From contig JBLXDU010000007.1 in assembly GCA_048263775.1 (NCBI GenBank), positions 124,001 through 188,000 on the forward strand: DNA of 64,000 nt, written 5' to 3'. This document shows positions 32,031 to 40,793 of the stretch, piece after piece. The DNA comes from UBA1479 sp048263775 (GTDB lineage Bacteria > Pseudomonadota > Alphaproteobacteria > Rhodospirillales > Casp-alpha2). A program made the translations under genes and the position numbers. The first letter of the stretch is position 1; every line of letters begins with the position of its first letter. The notes beneath the pieces are model-generated. The model was not told the origin of the DNA. It searched no databases and worked only from the letters and a program-made list of their open reading frames with translations.

Positions 32031-35000
32031 ATGCGCTGATTGACGCGGCTTTGGGCCATGCCCGAACGGTGATCCTGACCCTGGTGCTGATTCTGGTGGC
32101 GGGCACGATCGCCTATGTGGAAATCCCCAAGGAGGCCGAACCGGATATCAACATCCCCATCATCTATGTCTCGATCACCCATGAGGGTATTTCGCCCGAG
32201 GATGCCGAACGCCTTCTGATTCGTCCCATGGAAAAGGAAATGCGCGGCATCGACGGGGTCAAGAAGATGACCGCCAAGGGCTACGAAGGCGGCGCTAACG
32301 TGACCCTGGAATTCGAGGCCGGGTTCAACGCCGATCAGGCGCTGACCGACGTGCGCGAAAAGGTCGACCTGGCGAAGCCGGAACTGCCCGATGACACGGA
32401 TGAACCGTCGGTCAACGAGGTCAATTTCTCCTTGTTCCCGGTGATCGCGGTGACGCTTTCCGGGGATGTTCCGGAACGTCTGCTGCTCAAGCTGGCCCGT
32501 GACCTGCGTGACAAGATCGAGGCTGTGTCCGCCGTCCTGTCGGCGCAGATCGCCGGTGACCGTGAGGAGCTTCTGGAAATCCTCATCGATCCCATCAAGC
32601 TGGAAAGCTACAACCTGTCGCCAATTGATACGGTGCAGCTTATCGAGGCCTCCAACAAGCTGGTCGCGGCCGGCGCCCAGGATACGGGCCAAGGCCGGTT
32701 CTCAATAAAGGTGCCGGGCCTGTTCGAAACGCTTGCCGACATCGTCACCATGCCCGTCGCTTTCAAAGGCGACGCCGTGGTTACCTTCGGCGACGTCGGC
32801 GAGGTTCGGCGCGGATTCAAGGACCCGGACGGTTTTGCGCGCATCCATGGCGAAAAGGCCATCGTGCTTGAGGTCGTCAAGCGCACCGGCGAGAACATCA
32901 TCGACACCATCGAAACCGTGCGCCGCGTCGTTGCCCAGGAACAGGCCGGTTGGCCCGAGGAAGTGCGCCGCGTCGTTGCGGTCGACTTCATCCAGGACAA
33001 ATCGATTCAGGTCCGCACCATGCTTCTGGATCTGCAGAATAACGTGACCGCGGCGGTTCTGCTGGTCATGGTGGTGGTCGTCGCGGCACTCGGCCTGCGG
33101 TCGGCCGGGCTGGTCGGGCTTGCTATTCCGGGTTCATTCCTGACCGCTATCCTGGCCCTGTCGGCCATGGGGTTGACGGTCAATATCGTCGTGCTGTTCT
33201 CGCTTATCCTGGCCGTTGGCATGCTGGTCGACGGGGCCATCGTCGTCACTGAATATGCCGACCGCAAGATGACCGAAGGGGCGCCACCAAGGCTTGCCTA
33301 CGGTCTGGCCGCCAAGCGCATGGCTTGGCCGATCACGGCGTCGACGGCAACGACCCTTGCCGCCTTCCTGCCGCTTCTGTTCTGGCCCGGCGTAGTCGGC
33401 GAGTTCATGAAGTATCTGCCGATTACCCTGTTGATGACCCTGGCTGCGTCGCTTCTGATGGCGCTGATCTTCGTGCCGACCCTGGGCGCTGCGTTCGGCC
33501 GTGCCGGCGGTGCCGCCGATGCTGAAACGGCGAGGCGCCTGGCCGCCGCATCCGAGAACGAGGACGATGAAGGCACGGGCAGCCTGGAGGGCGTCGGCGG
33601 GCTGACGGGGGCGTATCTCGCGGCCCTGCGGGGGGCGCTGAATCATCCGGCCAAGGTGCTGGCGGGATCGGTGATGCTGCTGGTCGTGGTTCAGGTCGGG
33701 TATGCCAAGTTCGGTCACGGGGTTGAATTCTTCCCCGATGTGGAACCGGAACTGGCGCAGCTTCAAGTCCGCGCCCGGGGCAATCTGTCGGCTTGGGAGC
33801 AGGACAAACTGATGCGCGAGGTCGAGGACCGTATCCTCGACATGCGTGAATTCAAAAGCATCTACACCCGCACGGGCAAGAACCGGGAAACCCAGGAGGC
33901 CGAGGACATCATCGGCACCATCACCCTGGAATTCGCCGATTGGACGACCCGGCGCACGGCGGATGAAATTCTCACCGACGTCGAAAAGCGCACCCACGGA
34001 CTGGCCGGCATCCATGTTGACCGGCGCAAGCAGGAAAAGGGCCCGCCAGTCGGCAAGCCCGTGAACGTGGAATTGACGTCGCGCTTGCCGGAACTGCTGC
34101 CCGCCGCCGTGCAGAAGGTGCTGGAAGGCTTCGATGCCGTCGGTGGCCTGATCAACATCGAGGACGGCCGCCAGCTTCCCGGCATCGATTGGGAAGTGCA
34201 GGTCGACCGTGCCCAGGCGGTCAAATTCGGCGCCAACGTGCAATTGATCGGCCGCATGGTGCAGACGGTTACCACGGGCATCAAGGTCGGCGAATATCGC
34301 CCGGACGACAGTGACGACGAGATCGATATCCGTGTCCGCTATCCGGCCGAATTCCGCACCCTCGAACAGCTTTATGCGATCAAGGTCAACACCGACAAAG
34401 GCCCGGTGCCGATCCGCAATTTCGTGACCATCACGCCGAAGCCCAAGATCGGTACCCTGTCGCGATCCGACGGCAAACGGGTATTGGCGGTCAAGGCAGA
34501 CGTGGCGCCCGGCGTGCAGGCGGCGGAAAAATTGGCGGCGCTGAAGGCGTGGATCGCTCAGGCGGGCCTGAACCCGAACATCGGCGTCGACTTCAAGGGC
34601 GAGGACGAGGAACAGGCCAAAGCCGAGGCGTTCCTGTCCAAGGCCTTTTCGGCGGCGCTGTTCATCATGGCGATCATCCTGGTGACCCAGTTCAACAGTT
34701 TCTATTCCGCCTTCCTGATCCTGTCTGCTGTCATCATGTCGACCATCGGCGTGTTCATCGGCCTGATGGTCACGGTGCAGCCCTTCGGCATCGTCATGAC
34801 CGGGATCGGCGTGATCGCCTTGGCGGGGATCGTGGTCAACAACAACATCGTGCTGATCGACACCTTCGACCGCCTGGCCAAAACCGCCACGGACATGAAG
34901 AGCGCGATCCTGCGCACGGGCGCCCAGCGCCTGCGCCCGGTGCTGCTGACCTCGGTCACGACGGTGTTGGGTCTGATGCCCATGGTGTTGGGCATGAACA

Positions 35001-35209
35001 TCGACTTCGTCAATCACGAGGTCACGGTGGGGGCGCCCTCGACCCAATGGTGGCGATCACTGGCCACGGCCATCGTATTCGGGCTGGCCTTCGCCACGGT
35101 GCTGACGTTGATCGTGACCCCGGCGGCGTTGATGGTGCGGGCGAATTTCCAGGCCTGGCGGACGAAGCGCCGCGGACGGCGCGGCGGCGCGGTTCAGCCC
35201 GCGGAATAG
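32027..35209 (+). CDS. RND efflux pump inner-membrane protein
   Basis: A 1060-residue AcrB-type proton antiporter with 12 helices and two large periplasmic domains. TM4 carries GMLVDGAIVVTEYADRK, with one Asp (VDG, as in CzcA-type pumps) rather than the DD of AcrB. A soluble Glu/Asp-rich insert lies near residue 500-525. The C-terminal half has VNNNIVLIDTFDRL and RPVLLTSVTTVLGLMP, standard for the family. Substrate is unknown. No outer-membrane channel gene is present, so it probably borrows one encoded elsewhere. Confidence 0.93.
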   Translation: MNALIDAALGHARTVILTLVLILVAGTIAYVEIPKEAEPDINIPIIYVSITHEGISPEDAERLLIRPMEKEMRGIDGVKKMTAKGYEGGANVTLEFEAGFNADQALTDVREKVDLAKPELPDDTDEPSVNEVNFSLFPVIAVTLSGDVPERLLLKLARDLRDKIEAVSAVLSAQIAGDREELLEILIDPIKLESYNLSPIDTVQLIEASNKLVAAGAQDTGQGRFSIKVPGLFETLADIVTMPVAFKGDAVVTFGDVGEVRRGFKDPDGFARIHGEKAIVLEVVKRTGENIIDTIETVRRVVAQEQAGWPEEVRRVVAVDFIQDKSIQVRTMLLDLQNNVTAAVLLVMVVVVAALGLRSAGLVGLAIPGSFLTAILALSAMGLTVNIVVLFSLILAVGMLVDGAIVVTEYADRKMTEGAPPRLAYGLAAKRMAWPITASTATTLAAFLPLLFWPGVVGEFMKYLPITLLMTLAASLLMALIFVPTLGAAFGRAGGAADAETARRLAAASENEDDEGTGSLEGVGGLTGAYLAALRGALNHPAKVLAGSVMLLVVVQVGYAKFGHGVEFFPDVEPELAQLQVRARGNLSAWEQDKLMREVEDRILDMREFKSIYTRTGKNRETQEAEDIIGTITLEFADWTTRRTADEILTDVEKRTHGLAGIHVDRRKQEKGPPVGKPVNVELTSRLPELLPAAVQKVLEGFDAVGGLINIEDGRQLPGIDWEVQVDRAQAVKFGANVQLIGRMVQTVTTGIKVGEYRPDDSDDEIDIRVRYPAEFRTLEQLYAIKVNTDKGPVPIRNFVTITPKPKIGTLSRSDGKRVLAVKADVAPGVQAAEKLAALKAWIAQAGLNPNIGVDFKGEDEEQAKAEAFLSKAFSAALFIMAIILVTQFNSFYSAFLILSAVIMSTIGVFIGLMVTVQPFGIVMTGIGVIALAGIVVNNNIVLIDTFDRLAKTATDMKSAILRTGAQRLRPVLLTSVTTVLGLMPMVLGMNIDFVNHEVTVGAPSTQWWRSLATAIVFGLAFATVLTLIVTPAALMVRANFQAWRTKRRGRRGGAVQPAE

Positions 35210-35213
35210 GCGG

Positions 35214-36053
35214 TCAGTCGGATGTCGGCCCGGGTGCCGGTATCGGATTGGTTGACCGGCTTTTGTGCCACAAGTAGGACCGGATGGAGAGCGGGAAGCT
35301 GGCAAGGTAGAGCACCAGGATCGCCGTCAGCGCCAGCCAGGGATCGGACACCACGAAGGCGGCCAGGATCGCCACGGCGATCATCAGCGGCATCATCCAA
35401 GCTCGCGCCATCTTCATGTTCTTAAACGAGAAAGTGGGCAGGGTGGAGACGAACAGCCCGCCGCAGGCGATCAGCACGACCGAAACCAGATAAGGGTTCT
35501 GCAGATAGCCGACATAGTCTTCCGGCACCTGGAACGACAGGATCATCGGCAGCAGAACCAGCCCCGCGCCGGCTGGGGCCGGCACGCCGGTAAAGAAGCG
35601 GCCCGCCCAGACGGGTTTCTTGTCGTCTTCCAGCATGGTGTTGAAGCGCGCCAAGCGCATCGCGCAGCACATGGCGAACAGCACGACGATGAACCAGCCG
35701 AACCGTCCGGCGTCTTCCAGTGCCCAGTGATAGAGAATCATCGCCGGCGCCACGCCGAAGCAGATGAAATCGGACAGGGAATCAAGTTCCGCCCCGAACT
35801 TGCTGGAGCCCTTCAACAGGCGCGCGACGCGACCGTCCAGAGTATCCAGGATCGCCGCGATCAGGATGGCGAAGGCGGCGGCTTCCCAGCGTTCGTGCAG
35901 GGCAAAGCGCATCCCCGTCATGCCCGAAGCCAAGGCCCCCAGGGTCAGCATGTTGGGGATCATCTTGTTGATCGGCATGACCCGCAGACCGCGCCGCAAG
36001 CGGCGCGGACGTTCGGCAGGATCGGGTGTCTGATCGGGGGTGGCGTCGCTCAT
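35214..36053 (-). CDS. pssA: CDP-diacylglycerol-serine O-phosphatidyltransferase
   Basis: Makes phosphatidylserine from CDP-diacylglycerol and serine. The CDP-alcohol phosphotransferase motif is complete: DTLDGRVARLLKGSSKFGAELDSLSD (shown in parts: DGRVAR, then G-ELDSLSD). The 279-residue protein has an Arg-rich N-terminal tail and about eight hydrophobic helices, typical of the type II (Bacillus-like) membrane enzyme. It follows psd by 21 bases in a two-gene operon for phosphatidylethanolamine. Confidence 0.93.
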   Translation of the reverse strand: MSDATPDQTPDPAERPRRLRRGLRVMPINKMIPNMLTLGALASGMTGMRFALHERWEAAAFAILIAAILDTLDGRVARLLKGSSKFGAELDSLSDFICFGVAPAMILYHWALEDAGRFGWFIVVLFAMCCAMRLARFNTMLEDDKKPVWAGRFFTGVPAPAGAGLVLLPMILSFQVPEDYVGYLQNPYLVSVVLIACGGLFVSTLPTFSFKNMKMARAWMMPLMIAVAILAAFVVSDPWLALTAILVLYLASFPLSIRSYLWHKSRSTNPIPAPGPTSD

Positions 36054-36074
36054 GGTTTTCCGCTTTCCGGTCCG

Positions 36075-36794
36075 TTAGCGGCGCTGGGCCTTGCGCGCGC
36101 CCTCGGTGCCGATTTCGGCGATCACAGTTTCCCCGGCGATGGATGTCTGGCCGACGGAAACCAGGGGCTCGCAGCCCTCGGGCAGGTAGACATCAACGCG
36201 GGAGCCGAAGCGAATCAGGCCGAAGCGTTCACCGGCGCTGACCGTGTCGCCTTCGCTGAGATCGCACAGGATGCGACGCGCCACCAGGCCGGCGATCTGC
36301 ACCACGGCAATTTCGTTCTTCTTCGGCGACCGGCTTTTCACGCCGGCGATCTTCAGGCGCACGCTCTGGCGTTCGTTCTCAACGCTGGCCTTGTCCAGGG
36401 AAGCGTCCAGGAACGCGCCGGGCCGGTAGGCGAGCTTGACCACCTTGCCCGACACGGGCGTGCGGTTCACATGCACGTTGAACACATTCATGAAGATGGC
36501 GATGCGGGTGCGTTCCTCGTCGCCCATTTCCAGTTCCGGCGGCGGGGCGGCGCGGTCGATCATTTGCACGGCGCCGTCGGCGGGTGCAATGACCAGGGTG
36601 TCGCCCAAGGGCGTCATGCGGTCCGGGTCGCGGAAGAAATAGACGCACCAGGCGGTCAGGATGACGCCGAGCCAGCCCAGTTCCTCGGCGATGAAGAACA
36701 GGACGATGGTGACCGCCGCGAACAGGGCGATGAACGGCCAGCCCGCCTTGTGGATGGGGGTCATGACGGTATCCAGGATGATATTCTGTTTCAT
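36075..36794 (-). CDS. psd: Phosphatidylserine decarboxylase proenzyme
   Basis: Converts phosphatidylserine to phosphatidylethanolamine using a pyruvoyl group. The 239-residue protein is the short alphaproteobacterial form: N-terminal hydrophobic helices (GWPFIALFAAVTIVLFFIAEEL in part), VYFFRDPDR, VNRTPVSGKV, and the self-cleavage site RFGSRVDV near the C-terminus, whose Gly-Ser bond yields the pyruvoyl Ser. It is the first gene of psd-pssA. Confidence 0.93.
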   Translation of the reverse strand: MKQNIILDTVMTPIHKAGWPFIALFAAVTIVLFFIAEELGWLGVILTAWCVYFFRDPDRMTPLGDTLVIAPADGAVQMIDRAAPPPELEMGDEERTRIAIFMNVFNVHVNRTPVSGKVVKLAYRPGAFLDASLDKASVENERQSVRLKIAGVKSRSPKKNEIAVVQIAGLVARRILCDLSEGDTVSAGERFGLIRFGSRVDVYLPEGCEPLVSVGQTSIAGETVIAEIGTEGARKAQRR

Positions 36795-36969
36795 GTGCCG
36801 CCGTTGATGTCAGTTGCGATCGTTCCATCGGCAAAGCCGACGGTTCGGGCGCCCTACATAGCATATTTTACCCGGAATGCCCGGTCGAAATACCCGCGAT
36901 CTGCATTGCGGGTGCTTGTCAGGGGTTAAGCAAAAAGACGATAATGCGGCAAGCAGACAGGAGACACCC

Positions 36970-37494
36970 GTGGCTACAGCCTCTTCCGCCGAAAAGACCA
37001 AAGCCCTCGTCGACTCTGCCACAACGCCCGCCACGGCCATGCCGTTGGGTGCCATGGGGCTGGACAGTGACGGCCAGCTTGTCCGCAAGAACAATGACGG
37101 ATTGATCAGGTTCAGCTTCAATTACATGGGCTATCAGTTCGCCGTGCGGGCCGAGGTCGCGCCCGGCCACACCCGCATGCGCATCCATGCGGTGCTGGGC
37201 CATCTGCCCTATACGGCCGAGGCGCCGGACCTGCGCACCAACATGCGGGCCGTGGTCCACGAAGCGGGGCGTGCGCTTGGCGGGCGTATCAGCATCACGC
37301 AGGAGCAGCGCATCCTGTTCCTCGATGAATTCAATTTCGATGAAACCCTGACGCCGCAGTCGTTGCTGACCAAGACGGTCGCGTTCCTGCTGTCGGCAAA
37401 GCCCTATCTGGAACTGCTGGCGCTGATTGCGGGAGCAAGCAAGGCGGTCTATGCCCTGCTGCCGGCGCCCGAGGCCCAGTCTCCGGCCGAATAG
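36970..37494 (+). CDS. Hypothetical protein
   Basis: A 174-residue soluble protein from a GTG start at 36970, chosen because GGAG lies six bases upstream; the frame is open further upstream but without a better start. After a Ser/Thr/Ala-rich tail, the middle (FSFNYMGYQFAVRAEVAPGHTRMRIHAVLG) and TNMRAVVHEAGRALGGRI look like a small globular domain that might bind a substrate; residues in the C-terminal third are hydrophobic (YLELLALIAGASKAVYALLP). No family is recognised. It is flanked by psd and the LysM gene, both on the other strand. Confidence 0.6.
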   Translation: MATASSAEKTKALVDSATTPATAMPLGAMGLDSDGQLVRKNNDGLIRFSFNYMGYQFAVRAEVAPGHTRMRIHAVLGHLPYTAEAPDLRTNMRAVVHEAGRALGGRISITQEQRILFLDEFNFDETLTPQSLLTKTVAFLLSAKPYLELLALIAGASKAVYALLPAPEAQSPAE

Positions 37495-37507
37495 GGGCCG
37501 CCGGGCG

Positions 37508-38527
37508 TCAGTTCGCCGGCTTGGGAACCTGGAAAACCTGACCCGGATAGATCAGATCGGGATCGCCGATCTGCTGTTTGTTGGCGCGGTAGATGATCGT
37601 GTACTGCACACCTTCGCCGTAGACCCGCCGCGCGATCCGCCACAGGGAATTGCCCGGCTGCACGATGACGACCTGTCCGGCCGCCAGATTGGGCATGATC
37701 TCGTCTTGGCGGAAGGGAATGGATACTTGGCCCAGAACCTTGCCCGCGGGGCTGACGCGTTCGGCCTTCAGCTTGTGGACGCCGGGTGTCACCTTGTCTT
37801 TCAAGGTCAGGGACCAGCGGTTCTGGGCGTCGGCCTGGGTTGACCCCAGGGGGGTGCCGTCCATGTACAGGGTCACGCTGTCGCCGGCCGGTGCGCGGCC
37901 GCTGATGATGACCCGGCCGGCGGGGGTGTAGTCGACGGCGCTGATGTCGAATTCGATCTTCTGCGGGCCGTCGCCCTGGATCAGGCTGCTCGGCCCTTCG
38001 CCTTCGCGGGGCAGGCGGATGGCGAGCGGTTCCGTGGTCCGTTCCTCGGCCACCAGGGGGCCGGTGTCGGTCCGTTCCGGGACGGCCAGGACGATAACAT
38101 CCGGTGAGGTCAGGATACTGCCGTCGGGGCCGATGGTTTCCAGGGACAGATAACGGTTGCCCGGCGGTAGCGGGTCGCTCGGCAGATAAACCCATTCGCC
38201 CTTGTCGTCGGCGGTGATGCGGCCGATTTCGGTCTGCCCGTCCTTGATGATGACCGTGGCGCCGGGCGCGGCGCGGCCGGCGATGACCGTGTCGCCCGTG
38301 GGGCTGACGCGGACCACGTCGAAGGTTGGCAGATTCGGGGCGCCGGTCCGGGCGGCGCGTTCCGGCGCCGTGGCGGGGGTGCTCTTGCCGGGGGCGGTCA
38401 GGGCCTGCGCCGGCGGGCGGGCGGCATCGTCGTCCTTGCCGTCGTCAGGCGATGTCAGGTTGACGACGATGGCGAACGCCACCACGACCATTCCGATCCC
38501 GACGATGAAAAGTGGATTACGCCACAT
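37508..38527 (-). CDS. LysM-domain membrane-anchored protein
   Basis: A 339-residue protein with one N-terminal helix (MWRNPLFIVGIGMVVVAFAI), a Pro/Ala-rich linker, two Ig-like modules (about 70-155 and 185-270, with ISGRAPAGDSVTLY and TVIAGRAAPGATVII), and a C-terminal LysM domain (VQPGNSLWRIARRVYGEG to PGQVFQVPKP) for binding peptidoglycan. It probably tethers or organises the cell wall in the periplasm. A GTG start at 38590 would add 21 residues but has no ribosome site; ATG at 38527 is favoured. Confidence 0.85.
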   Translation of the reverse strand: MWRNPLFIVGIGMVVVAFAIVVNLTSPDDGKDDDAARPPAQALTAPGKSTPATAPERAARTGAPNLPTFDVVRVSPTGDTVIAGRAAPGATVIIKDGQTEIGRITADDKGEWVYLPSDPLPPGNRYLSLETIGPDGSILTSPDVIVLAVPERTDTGPLVAEERTTEPLAIRLPREGEGPSSLIQGDGPQKIEFDISAVDYTPAGRVIISGRAPAGDSVTLYMDGTPLGSTQADAQNRWSLTLKDKVTPGVHKLKAERVSPAGKVLGQVSIPFRQDEIMPNLAAGQVVIVQPGNSLWRIARRVYGEGVQYTIIYRANKQQIGDPDLIYPGQVFQVPKPAN

Positions 38528-38714
38528 TGCGTTCACAGATGCCGCAAAACGGCGGCACTCCCCGATTTTCCCCCAGATTCGATCCTTCACAATTAGTCGC
38601 CCGAACGCGCCAACGCAATCGGCATCTGGCGAAACCGGGTCAACAGCGGCCCAAAGTCTTGCCAGCAGCGGCGTCAGGGATCATTTTTCCTGAAACAGCA
38701 AAGGAGATTTCCCC

Positions 38715-39416
38715 TTGGCATCAGACGACGCAAATACCCGGGCCGCCGGCCGGGCGGACAACATTGGGGGCCGCGTATGGGATCTGCCCGTGCGCCTGTT
38801 TCACTGGTCCTTGCTGGCGGCCGTCGTTACGTCGGTCGCCACCGGACTGACCGGCGGCCTGTGGCAGATGGACCTGCATGTGGTGTCGGGTTGCGTGGTT
38901 CTGGGGTTGGTGCTGTTCCGCGTGCTTTGGGGGTTGGTCGGCGGGCGTCACGCGCGCTTTGCCAGTTTCATCAAGGGGCCGGTCACGGTGGCGCGCTATG
39001 CCGTGGATTTTCTCAAGGGGCGTGCCGTTCATACGGCGGGTCATAATCCGCTCGGCGGCTGGTCCGTGGTGTTGATCCTGTCGGCCCTGGCTCTGCAGGC
39101 GGGAACGGGCCTGTTCGCCAACGATGATATCTTTCTGGAAGGACCGCTTGCCAAATACGCGGGCAAGGCGCTTAGCGACCGCCTGACCGGCATCCATCAT
39201 CTGATGAGTACCGTGATCTATGTGCTGGTGGCGGCCCATGTGGCGGCCATCGCCCTGCATTGGTGGAAGGGCGATAACCTGGTCAAACCGATGATTACAG
39301 GCGTCAAGCCAGGCATTGATCCGGCGGTTGCGGACGGACCGACACCCTGGATATGGCTGGCCGCGGCGGTCATCGTGGCGGCCGCGCCCGTGGCTTGGAT
39401 TTTGTCGATTTGGTAA
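38715..39416 (+). CDS. Cytochrome b561 family protein
   Basis: A 233-residue inner-membrane b-type cytochrome with four main helices plus a C-terminal one. Candidate haem histidines are in VRLFHWSLLA, MDLHVVSG, TGIHHLMS and LVAAHVAAIALHW. It starts at TTG 38715 with AAGGAG eight bases upstream; no ATG serves. It passes electrons between quinols and periplasmic c-type haem proteins, and a cytochrome c' gene converges on it, a common pairing. Confidence 0.9.
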   Translation: MASDDANTRAAGRADNIGGRVWDLPVRLFHWSLLAAVVTSVATGLTGGLWQMDLHVVSGCVVLGLVLFRVLWGLVGGRHARFASFIKGPVTVARYAVDFLKGRAVHTAGHNPLGGWSVVLILSALALQAGTGLFANDDIFLEGPLAKYAGKALSDRLTGIHHLMSTVIYVLVAAHVAAIALHWWKGDNLVKPMITGVKPGIDPAVADGPTPWIWLAAAVIVAAAPVAWILSIW

Positions 39417-39421
39417 GGCGC

Positions 39422-39451
39422 GCCGGGACGGGATCCGTCCCGGCGGCTTTT
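39422..39451. terminator. Terminator between the two cytochrome genes
   Basis: GCCGGGACGG-GAT-CCGTCCCGGC (39422-39444) is a perfect 10-bp stem followed by GGCTTTT. It probably ends the cytochrome b561 transcript; the T run is short. Confidence 0.6.
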
Positions 39452-39461
39452 GCCTTCGTCC

Positions 39462-39932
39462 TTAGTCTTTTTTCTTGTAGCTGTCGTGGCAGGCCTTGCA
39501 GGCGTTCTTGCCGAGGGCACCCACGGCGGCGCCCAGGGCCTTGGGGTCGCCCGATTCGGCGGCGGTTACCAGGTTTTGCGCATGATCGACGAAGGCCATG
39601 CTGACTTTCTTGAAGTCCGCCGGGTCGTCCCAGATTTTCGCAAGCGCGTCTGTTTCGCCGCCCATGGCGTCGGACCCCTTGGGGAACACGTTCTGGGAGA
39701 TTTTGGCAAGCGACAGCATGCCCTTGGCCAGCGCGGCCATGTCGGCCTTGTTGGCGGTCTCGCCCTTGACGATGCCGACCAGGGCGTTCATGTGCCCGCC
39801 GACGGCCTTCATGACCGCCTTGCGGTATTTGATTTCGCCGCCGTCACTGGCCTGCGCCGTGCCCGCCGCAGCCATCGTCGCGACGGCTGCCGCCGCCAGG
39901 ATGCCTCGGGTCATTGCCTTGAATTTCTGCAT
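39462..39932 (-). CDS. Cytochrome c' (c-556 type)
   Basis: A 156-residue periplasmic protein. The signal peptide (1-28) ends near AQAS. The four-helix bundle ends with the haem-binding motif CKACH (Cys145, Cys148, His149) close to the C-terminus, as in cytochromes c'. These proteins may bind NO or act as electron carriers. ATG at 39932 gives a normal signal peptide. It converges with the cytochrome b561 gene. Confidence 0.9.
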   Translation of the reverse strand: MQKFKAMTRGILAAAAVATMAAAGTAQASDGGEIKYRKAVMKAVGGHMNALVGIVKGETANKADMAALAKGMLSLAKISQNVFPKGSDAMGGETDALAKIWDDPADFKKVSMAFVDHAQNLVTAAESGDPKALGAAVGALGKNACKACHDSYKKKD

Positions 39933-40099
39933 TTTTTGCCGATCCTTCTGAAACAAAAGAGTATCACCAATCGGACCTAGTCTGGCATATACTGCCCCGG
40001 GCCAGCCTGGACCTTGAATAGACTGTAATCACTCAGGTGCCGCCTGTGAACGGCCAGCTTCCCAGGTCACGAAAAGTTCAACGGAATCAAAACGCTTCG

Positions 40100-40684
40100 A
40101 TGTCCGATATTTCAGCCATCTGTGTCTTTTGCGGCTCGCGCACGGGCAGCGATCCGGCTTATGAAAACGCCGCGCGGGCCCTCGGCCGTTTGATGGCCGA
40201 GAAGGACATCCGCCTGGTTTATGGCGGCGGGCATGTCGGCCTGATGGGCGTGATTGCCGACGCGGTGCTGGACGCCGGTGGCCAGGTCACAGGCGTGATC
40301 CCGGATTTCCTGCGGCGCCGCGAAGTGGGGCGCGACGACCTGACCGAACTGGTCATCACCGACAGCATGCACAGCCGCAAGCAGCGCATGTTCGAATTGG
40401 CCGATGCCTTTGTCGCCCTGCCGGGCGGGCTCGGCACCCTGGATGAAACCATCGAGGTCGCGACCTGGAAACAGCTTGGCCTGCATGCCAAGCCGATCGT
40501 GATCCTGGACGCCGCCGGTTATTGGGGGGCGCTGTCGGCGCTGCTCACTTCGGTGGTCAAGGGTGGCTTCGCTTATGGCGACATCCAGACCCTGTGGTCG
40601 GTGGTCGATAGCGCTGAACAAGTGTTCGATGCGATTGATGCCGCCGCCCGGCCCGGGCCCAAGGCGGTCTCGGCCCGCCTCTGA
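40100..40684 (+). CDS. LOG family protein (cytokinin riboside 5'-monophosphate phosphoribohydrolase type)
   Basis: A 194-residue protein of the Lonely Guy family. The hallmark PGGLGTLDE (near residue 116) and upstream SRKQRM give the catalytic Arg and Glu; VYGGGHVGLMG is the nucleotide loop. It releases the base from AMP-like nucleotides; its bacterial role is probably nucleotide clean-up. The start at 40100 (MSDISAICVFCGSR) fits the family; the longer form adds a low-complexity leader. It precedes icd, 109 bases apart. Confidence 0.9.
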   Translation: MSDISAICVFCGSRTGSDPAYENAARALGRLMAEKDIRLVYGGGHVGLMGVIADAVLDAGGQVTGVIPDFLRRREVGRDDLTELVITDSMHSRKQRMFELADAFVALPGGLGTLDETIEVATWKQLGLHAKPIVILDAAGYWGALSALLTSVVKGGFAYGDIQTLWSVVDSAEQVFDAIDAAARPGPKAVSARL

Positions 40685-40793
40685 CCCCCGTTTCCCGCCG
40701 CACATTTCGCCACGCCTGCGTCTTGCAGGGAAAGAGGGCAGGATATAATGTGCGCCGCAACTTCAATCGCAGGACAACCGGAGCACCGAACTG

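Noticed and set aside
33134..35047. Long minus-strand open frame opposite the RND pump
   Set aside because: Antisense shadow of a strongly conserved gene; no motif or ribosome site.
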